The notes beneath the pieces are model-generated. The model was not told the DNA's origin. It saw only the letters and a list, made by a program, of their open reading frames with translations, and did not search any database. The position numbers and the translations under genes are program-made. A stretch of 64,000 nucleotides of DNA. Origin: Bromus sterilis. Its lineage: Eukaryota > Streptophyta > Magnoliopsida > Poales > Poaceae. Positions 24,324 to 37,681 of this stretch are shown in pieces; positions within the stretch are counted from its first letter, which is position 1; the number at the start of each line of letters is the position of its first letter. Location of the stretch: contig OX465598.1 of assembly GCA_950022295.1 (NCBI GenBank), forward strand, positions 62,001-126,000, in the 5' to 3' direction.

Positions 24324-24881
24324 TGCATTTACGTGCCGGTCATCAACCCTCGCACTTTTTGCCGATTCTGGCCTGTTTCATGGGCTATTAATAACAGTTA
24401 CATGGGTTATTAATCATCGTTTTGGGTCCCCGGAGTGATTTCCACCATTGACGAACCCAGGCTGCATTTACGTGCCGGTCATCAACAGTCGCAGTTTTTG
24501 CCGATTCTGGCCTGTTTCATGGGCTATTAATCACAGTTATATAGGCTATTAATCACCGTTTTGGGTCCCCGGAGTGATTTCCATCATTGACGAACCCCAG
24601 GGTTCATATACGTGACGATCATCAACCCTCGCCCTTTTGGCTGATTCTGGCCATTTTCATGGGCTATTAATCACAGTTATATGGGCTATTAATCACCGTT
24701 TTGGGTCCCCGGAGTGATTTTCACCATTGATGAACCCTAGGGTGCATTTACGTGACGGTCATCAATCCTCGCACTTTTGGTCGATTCTGGCCTGTTTCAT
24801 GAGCTATTAATCATAATTACCTGGGCTATTAATCACCGTTTTGGGTCCCCGAAGTGATTTCCACCATTGACGCACCCAGGG
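24324..24881 (+). repeat. Four-monomer link before HOR-D copy 3
   Basis: The order here (ccggtcatcaaccc with ttgccg; ccaggctgcat with caacagtcgcag; cagggttcatatacgtg with ttggctgattc; atgaaccctagg) repeats subtypes seen just upstream at 23.9-24.3 kb and in HOR-C. It lengthens the spacing of the gtattgggtcc marker from 2,649 to 3,207 bp (21,770 to 24,977). Confidence 0.8.
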
Positions 24882-27252
24882 TGCATTTACGTGCCGGTCA
24901 TCAGCCCTCGCACTTTTGGCCGATTCTGGCCTGTTTCATGGTCTCTTAATCACAGTTACGTGGGCTATTAATCACTGTATTGGGTCCCCGGAGTGATTTC
25001 CACCATTGACGAACCCAGGGTGCATTTACGTGACGGTCATCAACCCTCGCACTTTTGGCCGATTCTGGCCTGTTTCATGGGCTATTAATCACAGTTATAT
25101 GGGCTATTAATCACCGTTTTGGGTCCCCGGAGTGATTTCCACCATTGACGAACCCCAGGGTGCATTTACGTGACGGTCATCAACCCTCGCACTTTTGGCC
25201 GATTCTGGCCTGTTTCATGGGCTACTAATCACAGTTACATGGGCTATTAATCACCGTTTTGGGTCCCCGGAGTGATTTCCACCATTGATGAACCCAGGGT
25301 GCATTTACGTGACGGTTATCAACACTCGCAGTTTTGGCCGATTCTGGCCATTTTCATGGGTTATTAATAACAGTTATATGGGCTATTAATCACCGTTTTG
25401 GGTCCCCGGAGTGATTTCCTCCATTGACGAACCATAGGGTGCATTTACGTGACGGTCATCAACCCTCGCACTTTTGGCCGATTCTGGCCTGTTTCATGGG
25501 CTATTAATCACAGTTACATGGGCTATTAATCACCGTTTTGGGTCCACGGAGTGATTTCCACCATTGACGAACCCTAGGTTGCATTTATGTGACGGTCATC
25601 AACCCTCGCACTTTTGGCCGATTCTGGCCTGTTTCATGGGCTATTAATCACAATTACATGGGCTATTAATCACCGTTTTGGGTCCCCGGAGTGATTTCCA
25701 CCATTGACGAACCCCAGGGTGCATTTACGTGCCGGTCATCAACAGTCGCAGTTTTGGCCAATTCTGGTCTGTTTCATGGGCTATTAATCACAGTTATATG
25801 GGCTATTAATCACCGTTTTGAGTCCCTGGAATGATTTCCACCATTGACGAACCCCAGGGTGCATTTACGTGCCGGTCATAACCCTCGCACTTTTGGCCGA
25901 TTCTGGCCTGTTTCATGGGCTATTAATCACAATTAAATGGGCTATTAATCACCGTTTCGGGTCCCTGGAGTGATTTCCACCATTGACGAACTCAGGCTGC
26001 ATTTACGTGCCGGTCATCAACCCTCGCACTTTTGCCGATTCTGGCCTGTTTCATGGGCTATTAATAACAGTTACATGGCCTATTAATCACCGTTTTGGGT
26101 CCCCGGAGTGATTTCCACCATTGACGAACCCAGGCTGCATTTACGTGCCGGTCATCAACAGTCGCAGTTTTTGCCGATTCTGGCCTGTTTCATGGGCTAT
26201 TAATCACAGTTATATAGGCTATTAATCACCGTTTTGGGTCCCCGGAGTGATTTCCACCATTGACGAACCCCAGGGTGCATTTACGTGAAGATCAGCAACC
26301 CTCGCCCTTTTTGCCGATTCTGGCATGTTTCATGGGCTATTAATCAAAATTACATGGGCTATTAATCACCGTTTTGGGTCCCCGGAGTGATTTCCACCAT
26401 TGACGAACCCCAGGGTGCATTTACGTGTCGGTCATCAACCCTCGCACTTTTGGAGGATTCTGGCATGTTTCATGGGCTCTTAGTCATAGTTACATGGGCT
26501 ATTAATCACCGTTTTGGGTCCCCGGAGTGATTTCCACCATTGACGAACCCCAGGGTGCATTTACGTGTCGGTCATCAAGTGTCGTAGTTTTGGCCGATTC
26601 TGGCCATTTTTATGGGCTATTAATCACAGTTATACGGGCTATTAATCACCGTTTTGAGTCCCCGGAGTGATTTCCACCATTGACGAACCCCAGGGTGCAT
26701 TTACATGACGGTCATCAACCCTCGCACTTTTGGCCGTTTCTGGCCTGTTTCATGGGCTATTAATCACAGTTACATGGGCTATTAATCACCGTTTTGGGTC
26801 CCCGGAGTGATTTCCACCATTGACGAACCCAGGGGCATTTACGTGCCTGTTATCAACACTCGCAGTTTTGGCCGATTCTGGCCATTTTAATGGGTTATTA
26901 ATAACAGTTATATGGGCTATTAATCACCGTTTTGGGTCCCCGGAGTGATTTCCACCATTGAAGAACCCTAGGGTGCATTTACGTGACGGTCATCAACCCT
27001 CGCACTTTTGGCCGATTCTGGCCTGTTTCATGGGCTATTAATCACAATTACATGGGCTATTAATCACCGTTTTGGGTCCCCGGTGTGATTTCCACCATTG
27101 ACGAACCCTAGGGTGCGTTTATGTGACGGTCATCAACCCTCGCACTTTTGGCCGATTCTGGCCTATTTCATGGGCTATTAATCACAGTTCCATGGGCTAT
27201 TAATCACCGTTTTGGGTCCCCGGAGTGATTTCCACCATTGACGAACCCAGGG
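24882..27252 (+). repeat. HOR-D copy 3, rearranged (about 17 monomers)
   Basis: This copy follows HOR-D from the gtattgggtcc marker (24,977) onward but carries an additional monomer near 25,140-25,280. The spacing of tgcgtttatgtg between copies therefore becomes 3,347 bp (23,767 to 27,114). Its right half also aligns with the 42-monomer HOR at an offset of 5,836 bp from about 26,400 on, so it is transitional between regimes. Confidence 0.82.
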
Positions 27253-30200
27253 TGCATTTACGTGCTGGTCATCAACCCTCGCACTTTTTGCCGACTCTGG
27301 CCTGTTTCATGGGCTATTAATAACAGTTACATGGGCTATTAATCATCGTTTTGGGTCCCCGGAGTGATTTCCACCATTGACGAACCCAGGCTGCATTTAC
27401 GTGCCGGTCATCAACAGTCGCAGTTTTTGCCGATTCTGGCCTGTTTCATGGGCTATTAATCACAGTTATATAGGCTATTAATCACCGTTTTGGGTCCCCG
27501 GAGTGATTTCCATCATTGACGAACCCCAGGGTTCATATACGTGACGATCATCAACCCTCGCCCTTTTGGTCGATTCTGGCCATTTTCATGGGCTATTAAT
27601 CACAGTTATATGGGCTATTCATCACCGTTTTGGGTCCCCGGAGTGATTTCCACCATTGACGAACCCAGGGTGCATTTACGTGCCGGTCATCAACCCTCGC
27701 ACTTTTTGCCGATTCTGGCCTGTTTCATGGGCTATTAATAACAGTTACATGGGCTATTAATCATCGTTTTGGGTCCCCGGAGTGATTTCCACCATTGACG
27801 AACCCAGGCTGCATTTACGTGCCGGTCATCAACAGTCGCAGTTTTTGCCGATTCTGGCCTGTTTCATGGGCTATTAATCACAGTTATATAGGCTATTAAT
27901 CACCGTTTTGGGTCCCCGGAGTGATTTCCATCATTGACGAAACCCAGGGTTCATATACGTGACGATCATCAACCCTCGCCCTTTTGGCTGATTCTGGCCA
28001 TTTTCATGGGCTATTAATCACAGTTATATGGGCTATTAATCACCGTTTTGGGTCCCCGGAGTGATTTTCACCATTGATGAACCCTAGGGTGCATTTACGT
28101 GACGGTCATCAATCCTCGCACTTTTGGCCGATTCTGGCCTGTTTCATGAGCTATTAATCATAATTACCTGGGCTATTAATCACCGTTTTGGGTCCCCGAA
28201 GTGATTTCCACCATTGACGTACCCAGGGTGCATTTACGTGCCGGTCATCAGCCCTCGCACTTTTGGCCGATTCTGGCCTGTTTCATGGGCTCTTAATCAC
28301 AGTTACATGGGCTATTAATCACCGTTTTGGGTCCCCGGAGTGATTTCCACCATTGACGAACCCAGGGTGCATTTACGTGACGGTCATCAACCCTCGCACT
28401 TTTGGCCGATTCTGGCCTGTTTCATGGGCTATTAATCACAGTTATATGGGCTATTAATCACCGTTTTGGGTCCCCGGAGTGATTTTCACCATTGATGAAC
28501 CCTAGGGTGCATTTAAGTGACGGTCATCAATCCTCGCACTTTTGGCCGATTCTGGCCTGTTTCATGAGCTTTTAATCATAATTACCTGGGCTATTAATCA
28601 CCGTTTTGGGTCCCCGAAGTGATTTCCACCATTGACGTACCCAGGGTGCATTTACGTGCCGGTCATCAGCCCTCGCACTTTTGGCCGATTCTGGCCTGTT
28701 TCATGGGCTCTTAATCACAGTTACGTGGGCTATTTATCACCGTTTTGGGACCCCGGAGTGATTTCCACCATTGACGAACCCAGGGTGCATTTACGTGACG
28801 GTCATCAACCCTCGCACTTTTGGCCGATTCTGGCCTGTTTCATGGGCTATTAATCACAGTTATATGGGCTATTAATCACCGTTTTGGGTCCCCGGAGTGA
28901 TTTCCACCATTGACGAACCCCAGGGTGCATTTACGTGACGGTCATCGACCCTCGCACTTTTGGCCGATTCTGGCCTGTTTCATGGGCTACTAATCACAGT
29001 TACATGGGCTATTAATCACCGTTTTGGGTCCCCGGAGTGATTTCCACCATTGACGTACCCAGGGTGCATTTACGTGCCGGTCATCAGCCCTCGCACTTTT
29101 GGCCGATTCTGGCCTGTTTCATGGGCTCTTAATCACAGTTACGTGGGCTATTAATCACCGTTTTGGGTCCCCGGAGTGATTTCCATCATTGACGAACCCC
29201 AGGGTTCATATACGTGCCGATCATCAACCCTCGCCCTTTTGGCCGATTCTGGCCATTTTCATGGGCTATTAATCACAGTTATATGGGATATTCATCACCG
29301 TTTTGGGTCCCTGGAGTGATTTCCACCATTGACGAACCCAGGGTGCATTTACGTGCCGGTCATCAACCCTCGCACTTTTTGCCGATTCTGGCCTGTTTCA
29401 TGGGCTATTAATAACAGTTACATGGGCTATTAATCACCTTTTTGGGTCCCCGGAGTGATTTCCACCATTGAGGAACCCAGGCTGCATTTACGTGCCGCTC
29501 ATCAACAGTCGCAGTTTTTGCCGATTCTGGCCTATTTCATGGGCTATTAATCACCGTTTTGGGTCCCCGGAGTGATTTCCACCATTGACGAACCCAGGGT
29601 GCATTTACGTGACGGTCATCAACCCTCGCACTTTTTGTCGATTCTGGCCTGTTTCATGCGCTATTAATAACAGTTACATGGGCTATTAATCAACGTTTTG
29701 GGTCCCCGGAGTGATTTCCACCATTGACGAACCCTAGGGTGCATTTACGTGCCGGTCATCAACAGTCGCAGTTTTTGCCGATTCTGGCCTGTTTCATGGG
29801 CTATTAATCACAGTTATATAGGCTATTAATCACCGTTTTGGGTCCCCGGAGTGATTTCCATCATTGACGAACCCCAGGGTGCATTTACGTGCCGGTCATC
29901 AACCCTCGCACTTTTTGCCGATTCTGGCCTGTTTCATGGGCTATTAATAACAGTTACATGGGCTATTAATCATCGTTTTGGGTCCACGGAGTGATTTCCA
30001 CCATTGACGAACCCAGGCTGCATTTACGTGCCGGTCATCAATAGTCGCAGTTTTTGCCGATTCTGGCCTGTTTCATGGGCTATTAATCACAGTTATATAG
30101 GCTATTAATCACCGTTTTGGGTCCCCGGAGTGATTTCTATCATTGACGAACCCCAGGGTTCATATACATGACGATCATCAACCCTCGCCCTTTTGGCCGA

Positions 30201-33088
30201 TTCTGGCCATTTTCATGGGCTATTAATCACAGTTATATGGGCTATTAATCACCGTTTTGGGTCCCCGGAGTGATTTTCACCATTGATGAACCCTAGGGTG
30301 CATTTACGTGACGGTCATCAATCCTCGCACTTTTGGCCGATTCTGGCCTGTTTCATGAGCTATTAATCATAATTACCTGGGCTATTAATCACCGTTTTGG
30401 GTCCCCGAAGTGATTTCCACCATTGACGTACCCAGGGTGCATTTACGTGCCGGTCATCAGCCCTCGCACTTTTGGCCGATTCTGGCCTGTTTTATGGGCT
30501 CTTAATCACAGTTACATGGGCTATTAATCACCATTTTGGGTCCCCGGAGTGATTTCCACCATTGACGAACCCAGGGTGCATTTACGTGACGGTCATCAAC
30601 CCTCGCACTTTTGGCCGATTCTGGCCTGTTTCATGGGCTATTAATCACAGTTATATGGGCTATTAATCACCGTTTTGGGTCCCCGGAGTGATTTTCACCA
30701 TTGATGAACCCTAGGGTGCATTTACGTGACGGTCATCAATCCTCGCACATTGGCCGATTCTGGCCTGTTTCATGAGCTATTAATCATAATTACCTGGGCT
30801 ATTAATCACCGTTTTGGGTCCCCGAAGTGATTTCCACCATTGACGTACCCAGGGTGCATTTACGTGCCGGTCATCAGCCCTCGCACTTTTGGCCGATTCT
30901 GGCCTGTTTCATGGGCTCTTAATCACAGTTACGTGGGCTATTAATCACCGTTTTGGGTCCCCGGAGTGATTTCCACCATTGACGAACCCAGGGTGCATTT
31001 ACGTGACGGTCATCAACACTCGCACTTTTAGCCGATTCTGGCCTGTTTCATGGGCTATTAATCACAGTTATATGGGCTATTAATCACCGTTTTGGGTCCC
31101 CGGAGTGATTTCCACCATTGACGAACCCCAGGGTGCATTTACGTGACGGTCATCAACCCTCGCACTTTTGGCCGATTCTGGCCTGTTTCATGGGCTACTA
31201 ATCACAGTTACATGGGCTATTAATCACCGTTTTGGGTCCCCGGAGTGATTTCCACCATTGATGAACCCAGGGTGCATTTACGTGACGGTTATCAACACTC
31301 GCAGTTTTGGCCGATTCTGGCCATTTTCATGGGTTATTAATAACAGTTATATGGGCTATTAATCACCGTTTTGGGTCCCCGGAGTGATTTCCACCATTGA
31401 CAAACCCTAGGGTGCATTTACATGACGGTCATCAACCCTCGCACTTTTGGCCGATTCTGGCCTGTTTCATGGGCTATTAATCACAGTTACATGGGCTATT
31501 AATCACCGTTTTGGGTCCCCGGAGTGATTTCCACCATTGACGAACCCTAGGGTGCATTTATGTGACGGTCATCAACCCTCGCACTTTTGGCCGATTCTGG
31601 CCTGTTTCATGGGCTATTAATCACAATTACATGGGCAATTAATCACCGTTTTGGGTCCCCGGAGTGATTTCCACCATTGACGAACCCCAGGCTGCATTTA
31701 CGTGCCGGTCATCAACAGTCGCAGTTTTGGCCAATTCTGGTCTGTTTCATGGGCTATTAATAACAGTTACATGGCCTATTAATCACCGTTTTGGGTCCCC
31801 TGAGTGATTTCCACCATTGACGAACCCAGGCTGCATTTACGTGCCGGTCATCAACAGTCGCAGTTTTTGCCGATTCTGGCCTGTTTCATGGGCTATTAAT
31901 CACAGTTATATAGGCTATTAATCACCGTTTTGGGTCCCCGGAGTGATTTCCACCATTGACGAACCCCAGGGTGCATTTACGTGAAGATCAGCAACCCTCG
32001 CCCTTTTTGCCGATTCTGGCCTGTTTCATGGGCTATTAATCACAGTTACATGGGCTATTAATCATCGTTTTGGGTCCCCGGAGTGATTTCCACCACTGAC
32101 GAACCCTAGGGTGCATTTACGTGACGGTCATCAACCCTCGCACTTTTGGCCGATTCTGGCCTGTTTCATGGGCTATTAATAACAGTTATATGGGCTATTA
32201 ATCACCGTTTTGGGTCCCCGGAGTGATTTCCACCATTGACGAACCCCAGGGTGCATTTACGTGCCGGTCATCAACCCTCGCTCTTTTGGAGGATTCTGAC
32301 ATGTTTCACGGGCTCTTAGTCACAGTTACATGGGCTATTAATCACCGTTTTGGGTCCCCGGAGTGATTTCCACCATTGACGAACCCCAGGGTGCATTTAC
32401 GTGTCGGTCATCAAGTGTCGTAGTTTTGGCCGATTCTGGCCATTTTCATGGGCTATTAATCACAGTTATACGGGCTATTAATCACCGTTTTGAGTCCCCG
32501 GAGTGATTTCCACCATTGACGAACCCCAGGGTGCATTTACATGACGGTCATCAACCCTCGCACTTTTGGCCGATTCTGGCCTGTTTCATGGGCTATTAAT
32601 CACAGTTACATGGGCTATTAATCAGCGCTTTGGGTCCCCGGAGTGATTTCCACCATTGACGAACCCAGGGTGCATTTACGTGACTGTTATCAACACTCGC
32701 AGTTTTGGCCGATTCTGGCCATTTTAATGGGTTATTAATAACAGATATATGGGCTATTAATCACCGTTTTGGGTCCCCGGAGTGATTTCCACCATTGACG
32801 AACCCTAGGGTGCATTTACGTGACGGTCATCAACCCTCGCACTTTTGCCGATTCTGGCCTGTTTCATGGGCTATTAATCACAATTACATGGGCTATTAAT
32901 CACCGTTTTGGGTCCCCGGTGTGATTTCCACCATTGACGAACCCTAGGGTGCGTTTATGTGACGGTCATCAACCCTCGCACTTTTGGCCGATTCTGGCCT
33001 ATTTCATGGGCTATTAATCACAGTTCCATGGGCTATTAATCACCGTTTTGGGTCCCCGGAGTGATTTCCACCATTGACGAACCCAGGG
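27253..33088 (+). repeat. HOR-E copy 1 (5,836 bp, 42 monomers)
   Basis: This is the largest HOR in the window. The unit start tgcatttacgtgctgg at 27,253 has equivalents at 33,089, 37,669, 43,506 and 49,343. It includes a shortened monomer at 29,483-29,599, a mutated attcatc monomer near 27,620, and a series of ttcatatacgtg, atgaaccctagg, gtacccagg and aagatcagc subtypes in fixed order. It is one base shorter than copies 3 and 4 because of the change near 30,749. Confidence 0.92.
29483..29599 (+). repeat. Shortened 117-bp monomer in HOR-E copy 1
   Basis: Same gaggaaccc / gccgctcatc subtype as 18,769-18,886, with one 22-bp subrepeat. It is a constant member of the 42-monomer HOR. Confidence 0.92.
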
Positions 33089-33318
33089 TGCATTTACGTG
33101 CCGGTCATCAACCCTCGCACTTTTTGCCGACTCTGGCCTGTTTCATGGGCTATTAATAACAGTTACATGGGCTATTAATCATCGTTTTGGGTCCCCGGAG
33201 TGATTTCCACCATTGACGAACCCAGGCTGCATTTACGTGCCGGTCATCAACAGTCGCAGTTTTTGCCGATTCTGGCCTGTTTCATGGGCTATTAATCACA
33301 GTTATATAGGCTATTAAT

Positions 33319-33574
33319 CACCGTTTTGGGTCCCCGGAGTGATTTCCATCATTGACGAACCCCAGGGTTCATATACGTGACGATCATCAACCCTCGCCCT
33401 TTTGGCCGATTCTGGCCATTTTCATGGGCTATTAATCACAGTTATATGGGCTATTCATCACCGTTTTGGGTCCCCGGAGTGATTTCCACCATTGACGAAC
33501 CCAGGGTGCATTTACGTGCCGGTCATCAACCCTCGCACTTTTTGCCGATTCTGGCCTGTTTCATGGGCTATTAA
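33319..33574 (+). repeat. Stop-losing attcatc monomer of HOR-E (example)
   Basis: In this subtype the second 22-bp subrepeat reads gggctattcatcacc instead of gggctattaatcacc. That removes a TAA in one frame and opens a 65-codon frame across two monomers (33,377-33,574), which is copied wherever the subtype is copied. I regard it as a non-coding consequence of satellite amplification; it has no plausible ribosome binding or domain signature. Confidence 0.75.
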
Positions 33575-35318
33575 TAACAGTTACATGGGCTATTAATCAT
33601 CGTTTTGGGTCCCCGGAGTGATTTCCACCATTGACGAACCCAGGCTGCATTTACGTGCCGGTCATCAACAGTCGCAGTTTTTGCCGATTCTGGCCTGTTT
33701 CATGGGCTATTAATCACAGTTATATAGGCTATTAATCACCGTTTTGGGTCCCCGGAGTGATTTCCATCATTGACGAAACCCAGGGTTCATATACGTGACG
33801 ATCATCAACCCTCGCCCTTTTGGCTGATTCTGGCCATTTTCATGGGCTATTAATCACAGTTATATGGGCTATTAATCACCGTTTTGGGTCCCCGGAGTGA
33901 TTTTCACCATTGATGAACCCTAGGGTGCATTTACGTGACGGTCATCAATCCTCGCACTTTTGGCCGATTCTGGCCTGTTTCATGAGCTATTAATCATAAT
34001 TACCTGGGCTATTAATCACCGTTTTGGGTCCCCGAAGTGATTTCCACCATTGACGTACCCAGGGTGCATTTACGTGCCGGTCATCAGCCCTCGCACTTTT
34101 GGCCGATTCTGGCCTGTTTCATGGGCTCTTAATCACAGTTACATGGGCTATTAATCACCGTTTTGGGTCCCCGGAGTGATTTCCACCATTGACGAACCCA
34201 GGGTGCATTTACGTGACGGTCATCAACCCTCGCACTTTTGGCCGATTCTGGCCTGTTTCATGGGCTATTAATCACAGTTATATGGGCTATTAATCACCGT
34301 TTTGGGTCCCCGGAGTGATTTTCACCATTGATGAACCCTAGGGTGCATTTACGTGACGGTCATCAATCCTCGCACTTTTGGCCGATTCTGGCCTGTTTCA
34401 TGAGCTTTTAATCATAATTACCTGGGCTATTAATCACCGTTTTGGGTCCCCGAAGTGATTTCCACCATTGACGTACCCAGGGTGCATTTACGTGCCGGTC
34501 ATCAGCCCTCGCACTTTTGGCCGATTCTGGCCTGTTTCATGGGCTCTTAATCACAGTTACGTGGGCTATTTATCACCGTTTTGGGACCCCGGAGTGATTT
34601 CCACCATTGACGAACCCAGGGTGCATTTACGTGACGGTCATCAACCCTCGCACTTTTGGCCGATTCTGGCCTGTTTCATGGGCTATTAATCACAGTTATA
34701 TGGGCTATTAATCACCGTTTTGGGTCCCCGGAGTGATTTCCACCATTGACGAACCCCAGGGTGCATTTACGTGACGGTCATCGACCCTCGCACTTTTGGC
34801 CGATTCTGGCCTGTTTCATGGGCTACTAATCACAGTTACATGGGCTATTAATCACCGTTTTGGGTCCCCGGAGTGATTTCCACCATTGACGTACCCAGGG
34901 TGCATTTACGTGCCGGTCATCAGCCCTCGCACTTTTGGCCGATTCTGGCCTGTTTCATGGGCTCTTAATCACAGTTACGTGGGCTATTAATCACCGTTTT
35001 GGGTCCCCGGAGTGATTTCCATCATTGACGAACCCCAGGGTTCATATACGTGCCGATCATCAACCCTCGCCCTTTTGGCCGATTCTGGCCATTTTCATGG
35101 GCTATTAATCACAGTTATATGGGATATTCATCACCGTTTTGGGTCCCTGGAGTGATTTCCACCATTGACGAACCCAGGGTGCATTTACGTGCCGGTCATC
35201 AACCCTCGCACTTTTTGCCGATTCTGGCCTGTTTCATGGGCTATTAATAACAGTTACATGGGCTATTAATCACCTTTTTGGGTCCCCGGAGTGATTTCCA
35301 CCATTGAGGAACCCAGGC

Positions 35319-35435
35319 TGCATTTACGTGCCGCTCATCAACAGTCGCAGTTTTTGCCGATTCTGGCCTATTTCATGGGCTATTAATCACCGTTTTGGGT
35401 CCCCGGAGTGATTTCCACCATTGACGAACCCAGGG
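35319..35435 (+). repeat. Shortened 117-bp monomer in HOR-E copy 2
   Basis: Equivalent of 29,483-29,599, 5,836 bp downstream, with the same single 22-bp subrepeat. Confidence 0.92.
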
Positions 35436-37668
35436 TGCATTTACGTGACGGTCATCAACCCTCGCACTTTTTGTCGATTCTGGCCTGTTTCATGCGCTAT
35501 TAATAACAGTTACATGGGCTATTAATCAACGTTTTGGGTCCCCGGAGTGATTTCCACCATTGACGAACCCTAGGGTGCATTTACGTGCCGGTCATCAACA
35601 GTCGCAGTTTTTGCCGATTCTGGCCTGTTTCATGGGCTATTAATCACAGTTATATAGGCTATTAATCACCGTTTTGGGTCCCCGGAGTGATTTCCATCAT
35701 TGACGAACCCCAGGGTGCATTTACGTGCCGGTCATCAACCCTCGCACTTTTTGCCGATTCTGGCCTGTTTCATGGGCTATTAATAACAGTTACATGGGCT
35801 ATTAATCATCGTTTTGGGTCCACGGAGTGATTTCCACCATTGACGAACCCAGGCTGCATTTACGTGCCGGTCATCAATAGTCGCAGTTTTTGCCGATTCT
35901 GGCCTGTTTCATGGGCTATTAATCACAGTTATATAGGCTATTAATCACCGTTTTGGGTCCCCGGAGTGATTTCTATCATTGACGAACCCCAGGGTTCATA
36001 TACATGACGATCATCAACCCTCGCCCTTTTGGCCGATTCTGGCCATTTTCATGGGCTATTAATCACAGTTATATGGGCTATTAATCACCGTTTTGGGTCC
36101 CCGGAGTGATTTTCACCATTGATGAACCCTAGGGTGCATTTACGTGACGGTCATCAATCCTCGCACTTTTGGCCGATTCTGGCCTGTTTCATGAGCTATT
36201 AATCATAATTACCTGGGCTATTAATCACCGTTTTGGGTCCCCGAAGTGATTTCCACCATTGACGTACCCAGGGTGCATTTACGTGCCGGTCATCAGCCCT
36301 CGCACTTTTGGCCGATTCTGGCCTGTTTTATGGGCTCTTAATCACAGTTACATGGGCTATTAATCACCATTTTGGGTCCCCGGAGTGATTTCCACCATTG
36401 ACGAACCCAGGGTGCATTTACGTGACGGTCATCAACCCTCGCACTTTTGGCCGATTCTGGCCTGTTTCATGGGCTATTAATCACAGTTATATGGGCTATT
36501 AATCACCGTTTTGGGTCCCCGGAGTGATTTTCACCATTGATGAACCCTAGGGTGCATTTACGTGACGGTCATCAATCCTCGCACTTTTGGCCGATTCTGG
36601 CCTGTTTCATGAGCTATTAATCATAATTACCTGGGCTATTAATCACCGTTTTGGGTCCCCGAAGTGATTTCCACCATTGACGTACCCAGGGTGCATTTAC
36701 GTGCCGGTCATCAGCCCTCGCACTTTTGGCCGATTCTGGCCTGTTTCATGGGCTCTTAATCACAGTTACGTGGGCTATTAATCACCGTTTTGGGTCCCCG
36801 GAGTGATTTCCACCATTGACGAACCCAGGGTGCATTTACGTGACGGTCATCAACACTCGCACTTTTAGCCGATTCTGGCCTGTTTCATGGGCTATTAATC
36901 ACAGTTATATGGGCTATTAATCACCGTTTTGGGTCCCCGGAGTGATTTCCACCATTGACGAACCCCAGGGTGCATTTACGTGACGGTCATCAACCCTCGC
37001 ACTTTTGGCCGATTCTGGCCTGTTTCATGGGCTACTAATCACAGTTACATGGGCTATTAATCACCGTTTTGGGTCCCCGGAGTGATTTCCACCATTGATG
37101 AACCCAGGGTGCATTTACGTGACGGTTATCAACACTCGCAGTTTTGGCCGATTCTGGCCATTTTCATGGGTTATTAATAACAGTTATATGGGCTATTAAT
37201 CACCGTTTTGGGTCCCCGGAGTGATTTCCACCATTGACAAACCCTAGGGTGCATTTACGTGACGGTCATCAACCCTCGCACTTTTGGCCGATTCTGGCCT
37301 GTTTCATGGGCTATTAATCACAGTTACATGGGCTATTAATCACCGTTTTGGGTCCCCGGAGTGATTTCCACCATTGACGAACCCTAGGGTGCATTTATGT
37401 GACGGTCATCAACCCTCGCACTTTTGGCCGATTCTGGCCTGTTTCATGGGCTATTAATCACAATTACATGGGCAATTAATCACCGTTTTGGGTCCCCGGA
37501 GTGATTTCCACCATTGACGAACCCCAGGCTGCATTTACGTGCCGGTCATCAACAGTCGCAGTTTTGGCCAATTCTGGTCTGTTTCATGGGCTATTAATAA
37601 CAGTTACATGGCCTATTAATCACCGTTTTGGGTCCCCTGAGTGATTTCCACCATTGACGAACCCAGGC

Positions 37669-37681
37669 TGCATTTACGTGC
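37669..37681 (+). other. Junction tract of the 10.4-kb duplication
   Basis: The base at 37,668 (c in ggctgca) is diagnostic of the upstream monomer type. The base at 37,682 (t in gctgg) is diagnostic of the monomer that starts HOR-E copies 1 and 3. The 13 bases in between are common to both monomer types, so exchange took place somewhere within this tract. The two partners were aligned in register at the monomer level, which fits unequal homologous exchange rather than end joining. Confidence 0.85.

Larger units (their letters stand above)
27253..37668 (+). repeat. 10.4-kb duplicated segment, first copy (75 monomers)
   Basis: This segment comprises HOR-E copy 1 plus truncated copy 2 and is repeated in order at 37,669-48,085. 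Diagnostic bases agree at an offset of 10,416-10,417 bp: t at 27,266 and 37,682; t at 27,570 and 37,986; a at 28,516 and 38,932; a at 31,422 and 41,839. The intervening HOR-E copies 2 and 4 carry the other base at the four matching positions. This pairing is expected if the whole segment was duplicated as one unit. Confidence 0.9.
33089..37668 (+). repeat. HOR-E copy 2, truncated (4,580 bp, 33 monomers)
   Basis: This copy matches copy 1 through the first 33 monomers, then passes directly to the start of copy 3. The nine monomers corresponding to 31,832-33,088 of copy 1 are missing (1,257 bp). The last monomer start, ccaggctgcat, belongs to the copy-2 side, while the t at 37,682 belongs to the copy-1-like side. 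The apparent truncation is thus a duplication junction rather than an internal loss. Confidence 0.9.

Noticed and set aside
27541..27738. A family of 65-73 codon open frames (for example 27,541-27,738, 28,632-28,853, 33,377-33,574, 52,839-53,036) with near-identical products
   Set aside because: They are two-monomer stretches where a variant removes a stop (tattaatc to tattcatc, or ttaatc to ttatc). They are copied because the satellite is copied, all start and end in repeat sequence, often use a GTG start, have no recognisable domain and never exceed 73 codons. The period is not a multiple of three, so no frame is maintained.
33089..37668. HOR-E copy 2 interpreted as an internal nine-monomer deletion
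   Set aside because: Downstream alleles switch to the copy 1 type exactly at the junction, and the missing nine monomers appear after 48,085. A duplication junction explains both facts with one event.
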